From Acetothermia bacterium UBA7521 (GTDB lineage: Bacteria > Bipolaricaulota > Bipolaricaulia > Bipolaricaulales > Bipolaricaulaceae): a stretch of 12,365 nt of DNA. Both the position numbers and the translations under genes were made by a program. The DNA is taken from NCBI GenBank assembly GCA_002479455.1, contig DLNB01000024.1, positions 1-12,365 of the forward strand, read 5' to 3'. Below, in pieces: positions 6,552-12,365 of the stretch. The notes beneath the pieces are model-generated. The model ran no database searches. It saw nothing but the letters and a program-made list of their open reading frames with translations, and was not told the origin of the DNA. Each line of letters opens with the position of its first letter. Within the stretch, counting starts at the first letter, position 1.

Positions 6552-7807
6552 GCACGGTCAAGGAACGCATCGAACAGGCGAACGCGGAGGTGTTCCGCCG
6601 CATCACGGCAGCCGACCCGGTGTTGGTGGACGTCGCACCGGCCCACGAGGTGATCCCACGCCTCGCCGGAGATGGCAAGGTGGTTCTCCATTCGGGTCCG
6701 CCTGTGACGTGGCCACGGATGTGCGGAGCGCAGAAGGGCGCGGCAATTGGAATGGCCTTGTTCGAAGGCTGGAGCAAGACACCTGATCAGGCCCAGGCGC
6801 TGTTTGAGACAGGAGAGGTCGTCCTGGAGCCGAACCACCACCATGGGGCGGTGGGCCCGATGGCGGGCACGATCACGGCCTCGCTACCGGTGTTCGTGGT
6901 CAAGAATCGGGGTTATGGCAACCGCGCCTACTGTCGGCCGGTGGAGAGTCGGCAGCAATTCGGGGACTACGGACCGGAGGCGCTTCGGACCCTCGCGACC
7001 TGGCGGGATGTATGGGGACCGGCATTGCGGAACGCGCTGCGTTCGATGGGGGGAGTTCCCCTCAAACCCCTCATCTCCCGGGCCCTTGAGATGGGAGACG
7101 AGCTTCACAACCGGCAGATTGCTGCGTCGAGCTTGTTCGCCAACGCCATGACCATTCCGCTTCTGGAGTGTGGATTGCCCAAGGAACAGGCTCTGTCTAC
7201 CCTGCGTCTGCTGGGCAATCACCCCGTCTTCTTCCTGGGGCTGGCGATGGCTTCGGCGAAAGCGGCTACGGATGCTGCTCGTGGCGTCGAGTACTCCACC
7301 GTCGTGACCGCGATGGCGCGCAACGGTACGGAGTTCGGGATCCAGGTCAGCGGTTTGGATGGAGAGTGGTTCAGCGCCCCAGCCCCGCCTGTGGACGGCC
7401 TGATGCTCCCCGGCTACGCCGCTAGGGATGCGGGCTTGGACATGGGCGATTCCGCGATCACCGAGGTCGTAGGGTGGGGAGGGTTCGCGCTGGGCGGCGC
7501 CCCTGGCATCCTCAGCCTGGTCGGGGGGACGGTGGATCAGGCGCTCACCGTGACGCGGGACATGCGCGAGATCACGGTCGGGGAGAGCCCTGACTACCGG
7601 ATTCCAGCCCTCGACTTCCGTGGGGCGGCGGTGGGGATTGACGTTCGCAAGGTCCTCCAGAAGAACATCCTCCCGGTGATCGACACCGCCATTGCCCACC
7701 GCGAACCTGGACACCCGATCATCGGCGCGGGCTGGGTCCGCCCGCCGGTGGCGTGCTTTCAGCAGGCGCTGGTGAGTTTTGCCCACCGGTACCAGGTCGA
7801 GCGATGA
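6548..7807 (+). CDS. allG: DUF1116 protein, AllG/YlbE homologue (oxamate carbamoyltransferase-type subunit)
   Basis: This 419-residue cytoplasmic protein has the same length as E. coli YlbE as I recall it, and is similar along its whole length. Shared blocks include VVLHSGPPVTWPRMCGAQKG (45-64; YlbE has LLHAGPPMRWQEMTGPMKG), LFEGW (71-75), AVGPMAGTITASLPVFVV (101-118), GNRAYC (124-129), EMGDELHNRQIAASSL (181-196), TAMARNGTEFGIQVSGL (254-270), MGDSAITE (299-306) and PVIDTAIAHREPG (376-388). The start is GTG 6548, giving MSTVKERIEQANAEVFRR; the frame is open further upstream but only over the neighbour. GGAGG at 6537-6541 lies 6 nt before it, and GTGA overlaps the previous stop. Together with FdrA this family is linked to carbamoyl transfer in ureide breakdown. 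Catalytic residues are not established, so a precise reaction here is inference. Confidence 0.88.
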   Translation: MSTVKERIEQANAEVFRRITAADPVLVDVAPAHEVIPRLAGDGKVVLHSGPPVTWPRMCGAQKGAAIGMALFEGWSKTPDQAQALFETGEVVLEPNHHHGAVGPMAGTITASLPVFVVKNRGYGNRAYCRPVESRQQFGDYGPEALRTLATWRDVWGPALRNALRSMGGVPLKPLISRALEMGDELHNRQIAASSLFANAMTIPLLECGLPKEQALSTLRLLGNHPVFFLGLAMASAKAATDAARGVEYSTVVTAMARNGTEFGIQVSGLDGEWFSAPAPPVDGLMLPGYAARDAGLDMGDSAITEVVGWGGFALGGAPGILSLVGGTVDQALTVTRDMREITVGESPDYRIPALDFRGAAVGIDVRKVLQKNILPVIDTAIAHREPGHPIIGAGWVRPPVACFQQALVSFAHRYQVER

Positions 7808-7817
7808 GGGAACGGCC

Positions 7818-9359
7818 ATGATCCGCTCTGGGATCGTACGGGAGAATCGGTACTTCGACTCGATGTTCCTGATGCAGGTGCGGCAGCGCATGGAGCGCGA
7901 ACCAGGCGTACACCAAGCGGCTGCTGTCATGGGGACAGATACCAACAAGGGGCTCCTGGGCCGGCTCGGGTTCACCGGACCGTGGCTTTCCGCTGCTGGT
8001 CCGAACGACCTGATCGTTGCCGTCGAGGGAGAGAGCTCCGAGATCATCCGTGCTGTGCTTGACAGGCTTGAGGAGTTCTTGACGCAGAAAGTGAAGGAAC
8101 GGGAAGAGCGTCCCCGCACGCTGGCGGCCGGTCTTGCCGTGCTCCCTCAGGCTAATCTCGCCGTGATCTCCGTCCCCGGTCGGTTCGCCGCGCGCGAAGC
8201 GCGAACAGCCTTGGAGCATGGGCTGAACGTGTTCTTGTTCAGCAGCAACGTCTCCGTGGAGGACGAGATCGCGCTCAAGTCGCTGGCACATGAACAGGGG
8301 CTTCTCGTGATGGGCCCCGACTGCGGGACCGCGATCATCCGGGGGATGGGGATCGGGTTCGCCAACGTTGTGCGACGGGGTTCGATTGGCATAGTGGGGT
8401 CGTCCGGTACAGGCATTCAGGAGGTCACCTGCTTGGTCCACCAGAGCGGGCAGGGCGTCTCCCACGCCATCGGTACCGGCAGCCGTGACCTGAGCGAGGC
8501 AGTGGGAGGCGTCTCCACTTGGGCCGCGTTGGGCGTACTCGAGGATGACCCAGACACCAAGGTGATTGTGCTGGTTTCGAAGCCTCCGGGCGCGAAACCC
8601 CTGGCTAGGTTGGGAGGGCGTCTGCAGAAGTGCAGAAAGCCCGTATTGGCGTGCCTCCTGGGCACAGGCAAGCCGGGCAGCCCGTGGGAGCAGGTCCATC
8701 TGGTCTCCACCCTTGACGCAGCAGCGGCGCGGGCGGTGGAGTTGGTGGGCGGACGACCGTCCGTGCCGGACAGCCCCGATCCCACGACCTGGGTAGCGAG
8801 CGTTATCCGTGAACGGGCGCAGATGTCTTCGGAACAGAAGTACGTCCGGGGGATATTCGCCGGGGGGACGTTCTGCTACGAGGCTCAGCATGTGCTAGAA
8901 CAGGGTGGGATCGCTGTGCATTCCAATGCCCCGCTGGATCCGCGGCTTGCGCTCGACGATCCGATGCGAAGTGTGGGACACACGCTGCTTGACCTTGGAG
9001 ATGAGCAGTTCACAGAGGGACGTGCGCACCCGATGATGGATGCCGCCCTCCGTATTGAGAGGCTCCTCCTGGAAGCGCGTCACGCAGAGGTGGCGGTGGT
9101 GATGCTCGACTTCATCCTTGGGCATAACGCGTCCCCGGACCCAGTAGGGGACCTGCTTCCTGCCATCAGCCAGGCGAAGCGCGCCGTCGCCGGCCGCGGC
9201 GGGTACCTGAGCGTGGTGGCCTCGGTGTGCGGAACGGACGGTGACCCGCAGGGACTCCAGGCGCAGGTGACCGGCCTGGAGGAGGCCGGCGTGATCGTGC
9301 TGCCGAGCAACGCTCAGGCAGCCCTGTACTGCCGAGCGCTTGTGGAGGGACTACGATGA
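7818..9359 (+). CDS. fdrA: FdrA (AllF) homologue lacking its usual C-terminal tail
   Basis: This 513-residue protein is related to the succinyl-CoA synthetase-like FdrA family. Conserved blocks in order: VMGTDTNKGLLGRLG (37-51), LPQANLAVISVPGRFAAREA (109-128), LVMGPDCGTAII (163-174), GSIGIVGSSGTGIQEV (188-203), SHAIGTGSRDLSEAVGGVS (215-233), FVSKPP-like VLVSKPP (251-257) and LLDLGDEQFTEGRAHPMMD (390-408). The nucleotide/CoA-binding type glycine loop is GSSGTGIQE. The start is ATG 7818, with GAGGG at 7806-7810; the upstream in-frame start at 7779 would lie within the previous gene and lacks similarity. E. coli FdrA is about 40 residues longer, and its ending is encoded here by the next small ORF in the -1 frame. 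The family was formerly annotated as acyl-CoA synthetase, but in E. coli it is tied to oxamate transcarbamylase. Confidence 0.9.
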   Translation: MIRSGIVRENRYFDSMFLMQVRQRMEREPGVHQAAAVMGTDTNKGLLGRLGFTGPWLSAAGPNDLIVAVEGESSEIIRAVLDRLEEFLTQKVKEREERPRTLAAGLAVLPQANLAVISVPGRFAAREARTALEHGLNVFLFSSNVSVEDEIALKSLAHEQGLLVMGPDCGTAIIRGMGIGFANVVRRGSIGIVGSSGTGIQEVTCLVHQSGQGVSHAIGTGSRDLSEAVGGVSTWAALGVLEDDPDTKVIVLVSKPPGAKPLARLGGRLQKCRKPVLACLLGTGKPGSPWEQVHLVSTLDAAAARAVELVGGRPSVPDSPDPTTWVASVIRERAQMSSEQKYVRGIFAGGTFCYEAQHVLEQGGIAVHSNAPLDPRLALDDPMRSVGHTLLDLGDEQFTEGRAHPMMDAALRIERLLLEARHAEVAVVMLDFILGHNASPDPVGDLLPAISQAKRAVAGRGGYLSVVASVCGTDGDPQGLQAQVTGLEEAGVIVLPSNAQAALYCRALVEGLR

Positions 9360-9541
9360 GCGAGCCGCTGGAGAACACCCCTGTGGGCCTCCTTCTGCGG
9401 GAAGGTCCGAGAGCGGTCAACCTCGGGTTGGCGGGGTTCGCCGACGCATTGCGGGCTCAAGGGGTCCCGGTAGTCAGCGTTGACTGGACACCCCCGCTCG
9501 TGGACGATCAGACCGCAGCCATTCTCGATAGGCTTCTCTGA
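9356..9541 (+). CDS. Detached FdrA C-terminal module as a separate 61-residue protein
   Basis: ATG 9356 overlaps the fdrA stop as ATGA, with GGAGGG at 9344-9349 and 6 nt spacing, so it has every mark of a translated gene. The core RAVNLGLAGFADALRAQGV (19-37), PVVSVDWTPP (38-47) and end AAILDRLL align with the last residues of E. coli FdrA (VINIGLRSFALELQ, VVHYQWSPVAGG, LARLLERLQ). It therefore looks like the FdrA tail made as its own polypeptide and presumably binding FdrA or the DUF1116 subunit. The usual AGG after the W-x-P motif is replaced by LVD. Alternatives are a recent frameshift that split one gene, a programmed frameshift, or a sequencing error. The good ribosome-binding site favours a real separate gene, although that site also lies in normal coding sequence for VEGL. 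Confidence 0.72.
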   Translation: MSEPLENTPVGLLLREGPRAVNLGLAGFADALRAQGVPVVSVDWTPPLVDDQTAAILDRLL

Positions 9542-9552
9542 GAACACGATCG

Positions 9553-9569
9553 TCTGCTCCCGGAGCAGA
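9553..9569 (+). terminator. Stem-loop just after the FdrA tail gene
   Basis: TCTGCTC (9553-9559) pairs perfectly with GAGCAGA (9563-9569) around CCG, 11 nt after the stop codon. There is no run of T afterwards (TTGCC), so intrinsic termination is unproven. It may mark the end of the catabolic operon. Confidence 0.35.
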
Positions 9570-9663
9570 TTGCCTCGAATGAAGCCAGCAGGCCAGGATC
9601 AGGGCTTCCTTGGTCGGCCGGAGACCGGATGGCCCAGGCCACAGGGAGGTGCTCCTGCAACAC

Positions 9664-9694
9664 CGTTTGCCGGGTTCAGCGATCCCGGTGAACG
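9664..9694 (+). promoter_or_regulatory. Eleven-bp stem-loop in the leader of the VOC gene
   Basis: CGTTTGCCGGG (9664-9674) pairs along its full length with CCCGGTGAACG (9684-9694), with two central G-U pairs and a 9-nt loop TTCAGCGAT. It is followed by TTCTGG. The G-U pairs make it stable as plus-strand RNA. It could be a weak terminator for the upstream operon or a 5' leader structure for the gene at 9716. Confidence 0.42.
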
Positions 9695-9698
9695 TTCT

Positions 9699-9714
9699 GG
9701 TACTTGGAGGTACC
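9699..9714 (+). promoter_or_regulatory. Ribosome-binding site presented in a hairpin loop
   Basis: GGTAC (9699-9703) and GTACC (9710-9714) can pair around the loop TTGGAG, which holds most of the Shine-Dalgarno GGAGG (9706-9710). The ATG at 9716 follows directly. The structure could tune translation of the VOC gene; the stem is only 5 bp. Confidence 0.4.
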
Positions 9715-9715
9715 C

Positions 9716-10102
9716 ATGCGTATCGGGATGAGTAGCGTACTGGTGGATGATCAGGCGAAGGCTCTCGCCTTTTACACAGAGAAACTTGGGTTTCTGAAGA
9801 AGAAGGACTTCCCGAACGGGGAGTACCGCTGGCTAACGGTCGTTTCCCCCGAAGGGGATGACCACGTGGAACTCCTCCTGGAGCCGATGGCGTTCCCGCC
9901 GGCCCAGACATACCAGCGTGCCCTATTCGAGGCGGGCATTCCCGCAACGGCGTTCGTCTCAAAGGACATTCGCGCCGAGTACGAGCTCCTGCGATCCCGC
10001 GGGGTCCGGTTCCGTGGCGAGCCCATCAAGGCAGGCGGGCTGACGTCCGTTGTGTTCGAGGATACATGCGGGAACCTGATTGGTCTCGTCCAGGTTAGCT
10101 AA
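9716..10102 (+). CDS. VOC-superfamily (glyoxalase/bleomycin-resistance-like) protein
   Basis: This 128-residue single-domain protein has the paired beta-alpha-beta-beta-beta pattern of the vicinal oxygen chelate fold. Recognisable blocks are VLVDDQAKALAFYTEKLGF (8-26), YRWLTVVSPEGDDHVELLLE (37-56), AGIPATAFVSKDI (73-85) and VVFEDTCGNLIGLVQ (112-126). Glu52 and Glu115 are at positions that often carry metal ligands. The first-strand ligand position is Ser and the final GNxxE-type glutamate is absent, as in several uncharacterised members, so a classical metal enzyme is not assured. ATG 9716 is chosen because GGAGG lies 5 nt before it; the TTG at 9704 is part of that ribosome-binding site. It is separated from the catabolic operon by a structured 174-bp gap, so shared function is uncertain. 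Confidence 0.85.
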   Translation: MRIGMSSVLVDDQAKALAFYTEKLGFLKKKDFPNGEYRWLTVVSPEGDDHVELLLEPMAFPPAQTYQRALFEAGIPATAFVSKDIRAEYELLRSRGVRFRGEPIKAGGLTSVVFEDTCGNLIGLVQVS

Positions 10103-10249
10103 CCCGCGGCTCCGCGTTGCTCTCTTATCAGATCGTGGACGAGCTGTCTGTGAATCGCCCCGGGTTGTCCGGAGGGGACTCCACCTGAGTCTGGCCACGG
10201 GGAGGCCATGAGGGTAGCGGGGAATCTGTGTCAGGTATCCCAAAGGTGA

Positions 10250-10309
10250 TTCGAATCCTCTGAGGCCCCGTCTTCTGAAGCGTAGATGGGAAGGCGCTTA
10301 CAAGGTCTG

Positions 10310-10329
<20 letters not shown>
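10250..10329. repeat. Eleven-bp inverted repeat linking the tRNA T-arm with its downstream flank
   Basis: TTCGAATCCTC at 10250-10260 (plus) is the exact reverse complement of GAGGATTCGAA at 10319-10329. The second copy is the T-loop and 3' T-stem of the minus-strand tRNA-Gln. In the precursor RNA the trailer, 50 nt past the tRNA end, could therefore pair with the T-arm. The left copy also lies in the 10-bp palindrome GATTCGAATC (10248-10257). The rest of 10103-10309 shows no gene. Confidence 0.4.
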
Positions 10330-10381
<52 letters not shown>

Positions 10382-10392
10382 GTTGCCGAACG

Positions 10393-10421
10393 AGCATAGC
10401 CCGTGCACCGGCACCGGACAA
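10393..10421 (-). promoter_or_regulatory. Sigma70-like promoter for tRNA-Gln
   Basis: On the minus strand TTGTCC (10421-10416) and TATGCT (10398-10393) are separated by exactly 17 nt. The -10 box ends 11 nt before the tRNA 5' end, so transcription would start just a few bases upstream of the mature tRNA. Each hexamer matches the consensus at four of six positions. Confidence 0.5.
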
Positions 10422-10439
10422 GGGTTTCTCTACCGGTCT

Positions 10440-10465
10440 GCCATCGCGTAGACTTCGGCGATGGC
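10440..10465. promoter_or_regulatory. Eight-bp perfect stem-loop upstream of plsY
   Basis: GCCATCGC (10440-10447) and GCGATGGC (10458-10465) are exact reverse complements around a 10-nt loop. The element lies between the tRNA promoter and the plsY start, 39 nt before the latter. No T tract follows on either strand, so it is more likely a leader structure or protein site than a terminator. Confidence 0.38.
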
Positions 10466-10504
10466 CCGTGACGGCTCGCAGTACCCACTCCCTGCGGAGT
10501 GCGC

Positions 10505-11095
10505 GTGACGGTCGCCCTGTTCTCCCTTCTGGGCTTCGCGCTGGGATCGCTCCCGTTCTCCGTTTGGTTGGGGAGGATGGGGGCCAAGGCTGACATCCGC
10601 CGCCACGGCAATGGGAACCCTGGCGCCACGAACGCTTGGCGAGCGGGGGGATGGCGGATCGGCCTCTTTGCCCTCGTCCTGGACGTGATCAAAGGCGCTG
10701 TGCCTGTGGCGCTTGCCAGGTCTGCTGGAAACCTGTGGGGGTGGGCGCTTCTTCCCGTCGCTATCGCGCCTCTCCTCGGCCACGCCTTCTCGCCGTGGCT
10801 CAGCTTCCACGGTGGGAAGGCAGTGGCCTCCACGTTCGGGGTGTGGTCCGCCCTCACCTACTGGGAGGTCCCAACCGTGCTCGGCCTGTCGTTCGCCGTC
10901 CTCCGAACGGTACAGAAAGTGGATGCGTGGACGGTCGTTCTCTCCTTTCCCGTGGTGGCTCTCTTCCTCGCCCTGCGTGGGGCGGAGCCGTGGCTTCTCG
11001 CGGCCCTGGGGGCAAACTTCGCCCTTCTCGTCTGGACACACCGGCGGGAACTTCGTCTGCCGCCGCGGTGGCGCCCGAGGAAGGGATCCACATGA
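10505..11095 (+). CDS. plsY: PlsY, acyl-phosphate:glycerol-3-phosphate acyltransferase
   Basis: PlsY moves an acyl group from acyl-phosphate to glycerol-3-phosphate, the first step of phosphatidic acid synthesis, in the cytoplasmic membrane. This 196-residue multi-span protein shows the family blocks: GSLPFSVWLGR (14-24), DIRRHGNGNPGATNAWRAGG (30-49), DVIKGAVPV (60-68), GHAFSPWLSFHGGKAVAS (92-109) and a terminal HRRELR (179-184). The usual KGGKGVAT is HGGKAVAS here, and the terminal HRENI is HRREL, so it is a divergent member. GTG 10505 is preferred, with GCGGAG ending 5 nt before it; GTG 10499 overlaps that site. The stop overlaps the next start as ATGA, so the glycosyltransferase is co-translated. 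Promoter elements are not clear; a perfect hairpin lies in the presumed leader. Confidence 0.88.
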   Translation: MTVALFSLLGFALGSLPFSVWLGRMGAKADIRRHGNGNPGATNAWRAGGWRIGLFALVLDVIKGAVPVALARSAGNLWGWALLPVAIAPLLGHAFSPWLSFHGGKAVASTFGVWSALTYWEVPTVLGLSFAVLRTVQKVDAWTVVLSFPVVALFLALRGAEPWLLAALGANFALLVWTHRRELRLPPRWRPRKGST

Positions 11096-12306
11096 GCTTC
11101 CTCGTCTCGCACGAGTGGAGCTTGGTCGTGTTCATGGCGGTGCTGGCGGCCATCGCCCTCATGAACCTCATCGCGATGCGGCGGCTCGGCAAGCACCCTG
11201 TTCTGCCCGAGTACCCCGCGGTCTCGATCCTTGTCCCGGCACGGGATGAAGAGCGGAACATCGAAGCCTGCGTGGAATCTCTCCTTCAGCAGAACTACCC
11301 GGAGTTCGAGGTGATCGTGCTTGACGACGACTCCCGTGATGCCACAGCGACGCTTCTGCAGGAGACCCAGACCCGATCAGGGGAGCGGCTGCGGATACTC
11401 CCCGGGAAGCCTCTCCCCGCTGGCTGGCTCGGCAAGCACTGGGCCTGTCACCAGCTTGCCGAAGCTGCGCATGGCGAACTCTTCCTGTTCACAGATGCCG
11501 ATACGGTGCACCATCCGTCAGCATTGCGCGACGCGGTTCAAGCCCTCGAGGCCAAGAGGGCAGGCGCGCTGAGTGTCCTCCCCTGCCAGGCGGTGGGGAG
11601 CTGGGGCGAGATCCTTGTGATCCCGATCCTGTCGTGGGTGATCCACACGTTCGTCCCGTTCATCCTCCCGCGGCGGACGCCCACCGCGGTCGGGCAGTTC
11701 ATGTTCTTTCGCCGGGAGGTCTATGAGGCCGTCGGCGGACACGCCGCGGTGAGGGCGGAGGTCTTGGACGACCTCGCCCTGGCCCGCAACGTGCACCGAG
11801 CGGGCCTCGGATGGGCGTTCCTCGACGGATCGGGGCGGGTGACGACGCGGATGTACCAGGGGTGGAACGAGACGGCGCGGGGACTGGCGAAGAACCTGTT
11901 CCCGGTCTTCCACTACAACGTCCCGCTGCTCCTGTTCGTGTGGACGTGGCTCTTGTGGTTGGCGTGGCAACCGCTGTCCGTCCTCGCGCTTCGCATCACG
12001 GGCAACGCTGTGCCCGAGGGAATCGTGGCGCCCGCGGCGGCCACGATCGGGCTGTCGCTGTTCACATGGGCGGTCTCCGCAGTGCGGTTCCGGATGCCCC
12101 TCGTTCAGGTCCCCCTCTACCCGGTGACGATCCTTCTCGTGACGGGGATCGCACTCCGGTCGCTGGCCTGGCACCTTCGCAGGAAGGGCTCGTGGAAGGG
12201 GCGGGGAATTCACGTCCGGCACGAGGCGGTCCCACAGCGCCGCAGCTCGTCGGGGACGAACCGCAGCTCACCGCCGAGAGATCCCGAACGGAATCGGTTG
12301 GGGTAG
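11092..12306 (+). CDS. Membrane glycosyltransferase family 2, CruC/CrtQ-like
   Basis: This 404-residue protein starts at ATG 11092, overlapping the plsY stop, with GAGGAAGGG 6 nt before it; the frame is open upstream but there it only shadows plsY. A membrane anchor (about 10-28) precedes a GT-A domain: VSILVPARDEERNIEAC (44-60), EVIVLDDDSRDAT (73-85), LPAGWLGKHWACHQLA (108-123), FTDADT with the DxD motif (133-138), GQFMFFRREVYEAVGGHAAV (201-220) and EVLDDLALAR (223-232). Three or so membrane segments follow (about 277-358). The set GWLGKxWAC and the C-terminal spans resemble chlorobactene/diaponeurosporenoate glycosyltransferases and related lipid glycosylators. Coupling to plsY suggests a lipid acceptor, but acceptor and sugar are unknown. 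After WKGRGI (368-373), where relatives tend to end, an Arg/Ser/Pro-rich tail of about 30 residues overlaps a possible minus-strand gene end. Confidence 0.85.
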   Translation: MSFLVSHEWSLVVFMAVLAAIALMNLIAMRRLGKHPVLPEYPAVSILVPARDEERNIEACVESLLQQNYPEFEVIVLDDDSRDATATLLQETQTRSGERLRILPGKPLPAGWLGKHWACHQLAEAAHGELFLFTDADTVHHPSALRDAVQALEAKRAGALSVLPCQAVGSWGEILVIPILSWVIHTFVPFILPRRTPTAVGQFMFFRREVYEAVGGHAAVRAEVLDDLALARNVHRAGLGWAFLDGSGRVTTRMYQGWNETARGLAKNLFPVFHYNVPLLLFVWTWLLWLAWQPLSVLALRITGNAVPEGIVAPAAATIGLSLFTWAVSAVRFRMPLVQVPLYPVTILLVTGIALRSLAWHLRRKGSWKGRGIHVRHEAVPQRRSSSGTNRSSPPRDPERNRLG

Positions 12307-12365
12307 GACCACAACCTCAAGGTCCGGTTTCTCGGCGTCCTCTGTGTCCTTGTATGTTAGGGGTG
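12268..12365 (-). CDS. Possible C-terminus of a convergent gene entering from the 3' edge
   Basis: On the minus strand one frame is open from the window edge to a TGA at 12270-12268, encoding YKDTEDAEKPDLEVVVLPQP and then IPFGISRR. The mix of acidic, lysine and hydrophobic residues is more protein-like than the Arg/Ser/Pro-rich readings of the other frames. It would overlap the end of the glycosyltransferase gene by 39 bp tail to tail. The fragment is too short to recognise, and 32 open codons in GC-rich DNA can arise by chance. Confidence 0.3.
   Translation of the reverse strand, partial: PLTYKDTEDAEKPDLEVVVLPQPIPFGISRR

Noticed and set aside
6884..8891. Two long minus-strand ORFs (411 and 390 codons) opposite allG and fdrA
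   Set aside because: Both plus-strand genes match known families along their full length; the minus frames show only low-complexity, Arg/Pro/His-rich readings.
9542..9703. Read-through of the TGA ending the FdrA tail gene, continuing EHDRLLPEQIASNEASRP
   Set aside because: The tail already ends where E. coli FdrA ends, and the continuation has no recognisable similarity and runs through a stem-loop.
9474..9962. Minus-strand 162-codon ORF across the gap and VOC gene
   Set aside because: It overlaps a well-supported VOC gene and a stretch of stem-loops, with no family resemblance.
10105..10116. Hairpin CGCG-GCTC-CGCG after the VOC stop as a terminator
   Set aside because: The stem is only 4 bp and the following TTGCTCTCTT is a poor T tract; too weak to call.
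10200..10270. A second tRNA on the plus strand ending in GATTCGAATCCTC
   Set aside because: The T-stem does not pair, and no acceptor or anticodon stem can be built; only the T-loop-like string is present.
12306..12325. GGACC/GGTCC stem after the glycosyltransferase stop
   Set aside because: It has a five-bp stem, a 10-nt loop and a competing inner pairing ACCT/AGGT; the downstream T tract is short.

Overview
The window is about 12.4 kb of gene-dense, GC-rich bacterial DNA. All recognisable full-length protein genes are on the plus strand. A Gln tRNA gene, and probably the very end of a convergent gene at the 3' edge, are on the minus strand. Many neighbouring genes overlap by 4 nt (ATGA or GTGA) behind good Shine-Dalgarno sequences. 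The substrate-binding protein has a plain signal peptide without a lipobox cysteine, which fits a diderm host with a periplasm. I cannot name the phylum; a deep-branching, high-GC diderm (for example Bipolaricaulota-like) is only a guess.

Layout. (1) 1-549: 3' end of a PucR/CdaR-type regulator. (2) 550-715: intergenic region with two inverted repeats and a weak promoter candidate. (3) 716-5492: a complete BMP-family (nucleoside/purine-type) ABC importer, comprising a double-NBD ATPase, two permeases and a periplasmic binding protein. A 150-bp stretch of tiny coupled ORFs separates the second permease from the binding protein. (4) 5583-9541: homologues of the E. coli fdrA-ylbE-ylbF products (AllF/AllG/AllH), in reverse order H-G-F. 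The C-terminal module that ends E. coli FdrA is here a separate 61-codon gene. (5) 9542-10102: three stem-loops leading into a small VOC-family protein, whose ribosome-binding site sits in a hairpin loop. (6) 10310-10381, minus: tRNA-Gln(UUG) with its own promoter. (7) 10505-12306: plsY translationally coupled to a membrane glycosyltransferase 2 gene of the CruC/CrtQ-like type. (8) 12268-12365, minus: a likely partial C-terminus of a convergent gene.

How they may work together. PucR-type regulators commonly control purine or ureide use, and BMP-type ABC importers take up nucleosides and related small N-rich compounds. The FdrA/YlbE/YlbF proteins have been linked in E. coli to oxamate transcarbamylation at the end of anaerobic allantoin breakdown. 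Together the first 9.5 kb looks like one uptake-and-breakdown module for a purine, ureide or other carbamoyl-bearing compound. The expected carbamate kinase is not in the window, so the fate of the carbamoyl group is open. The plsY-glycosyltransferase pair is an unrelated membrane-lipid or glycolipid locus.
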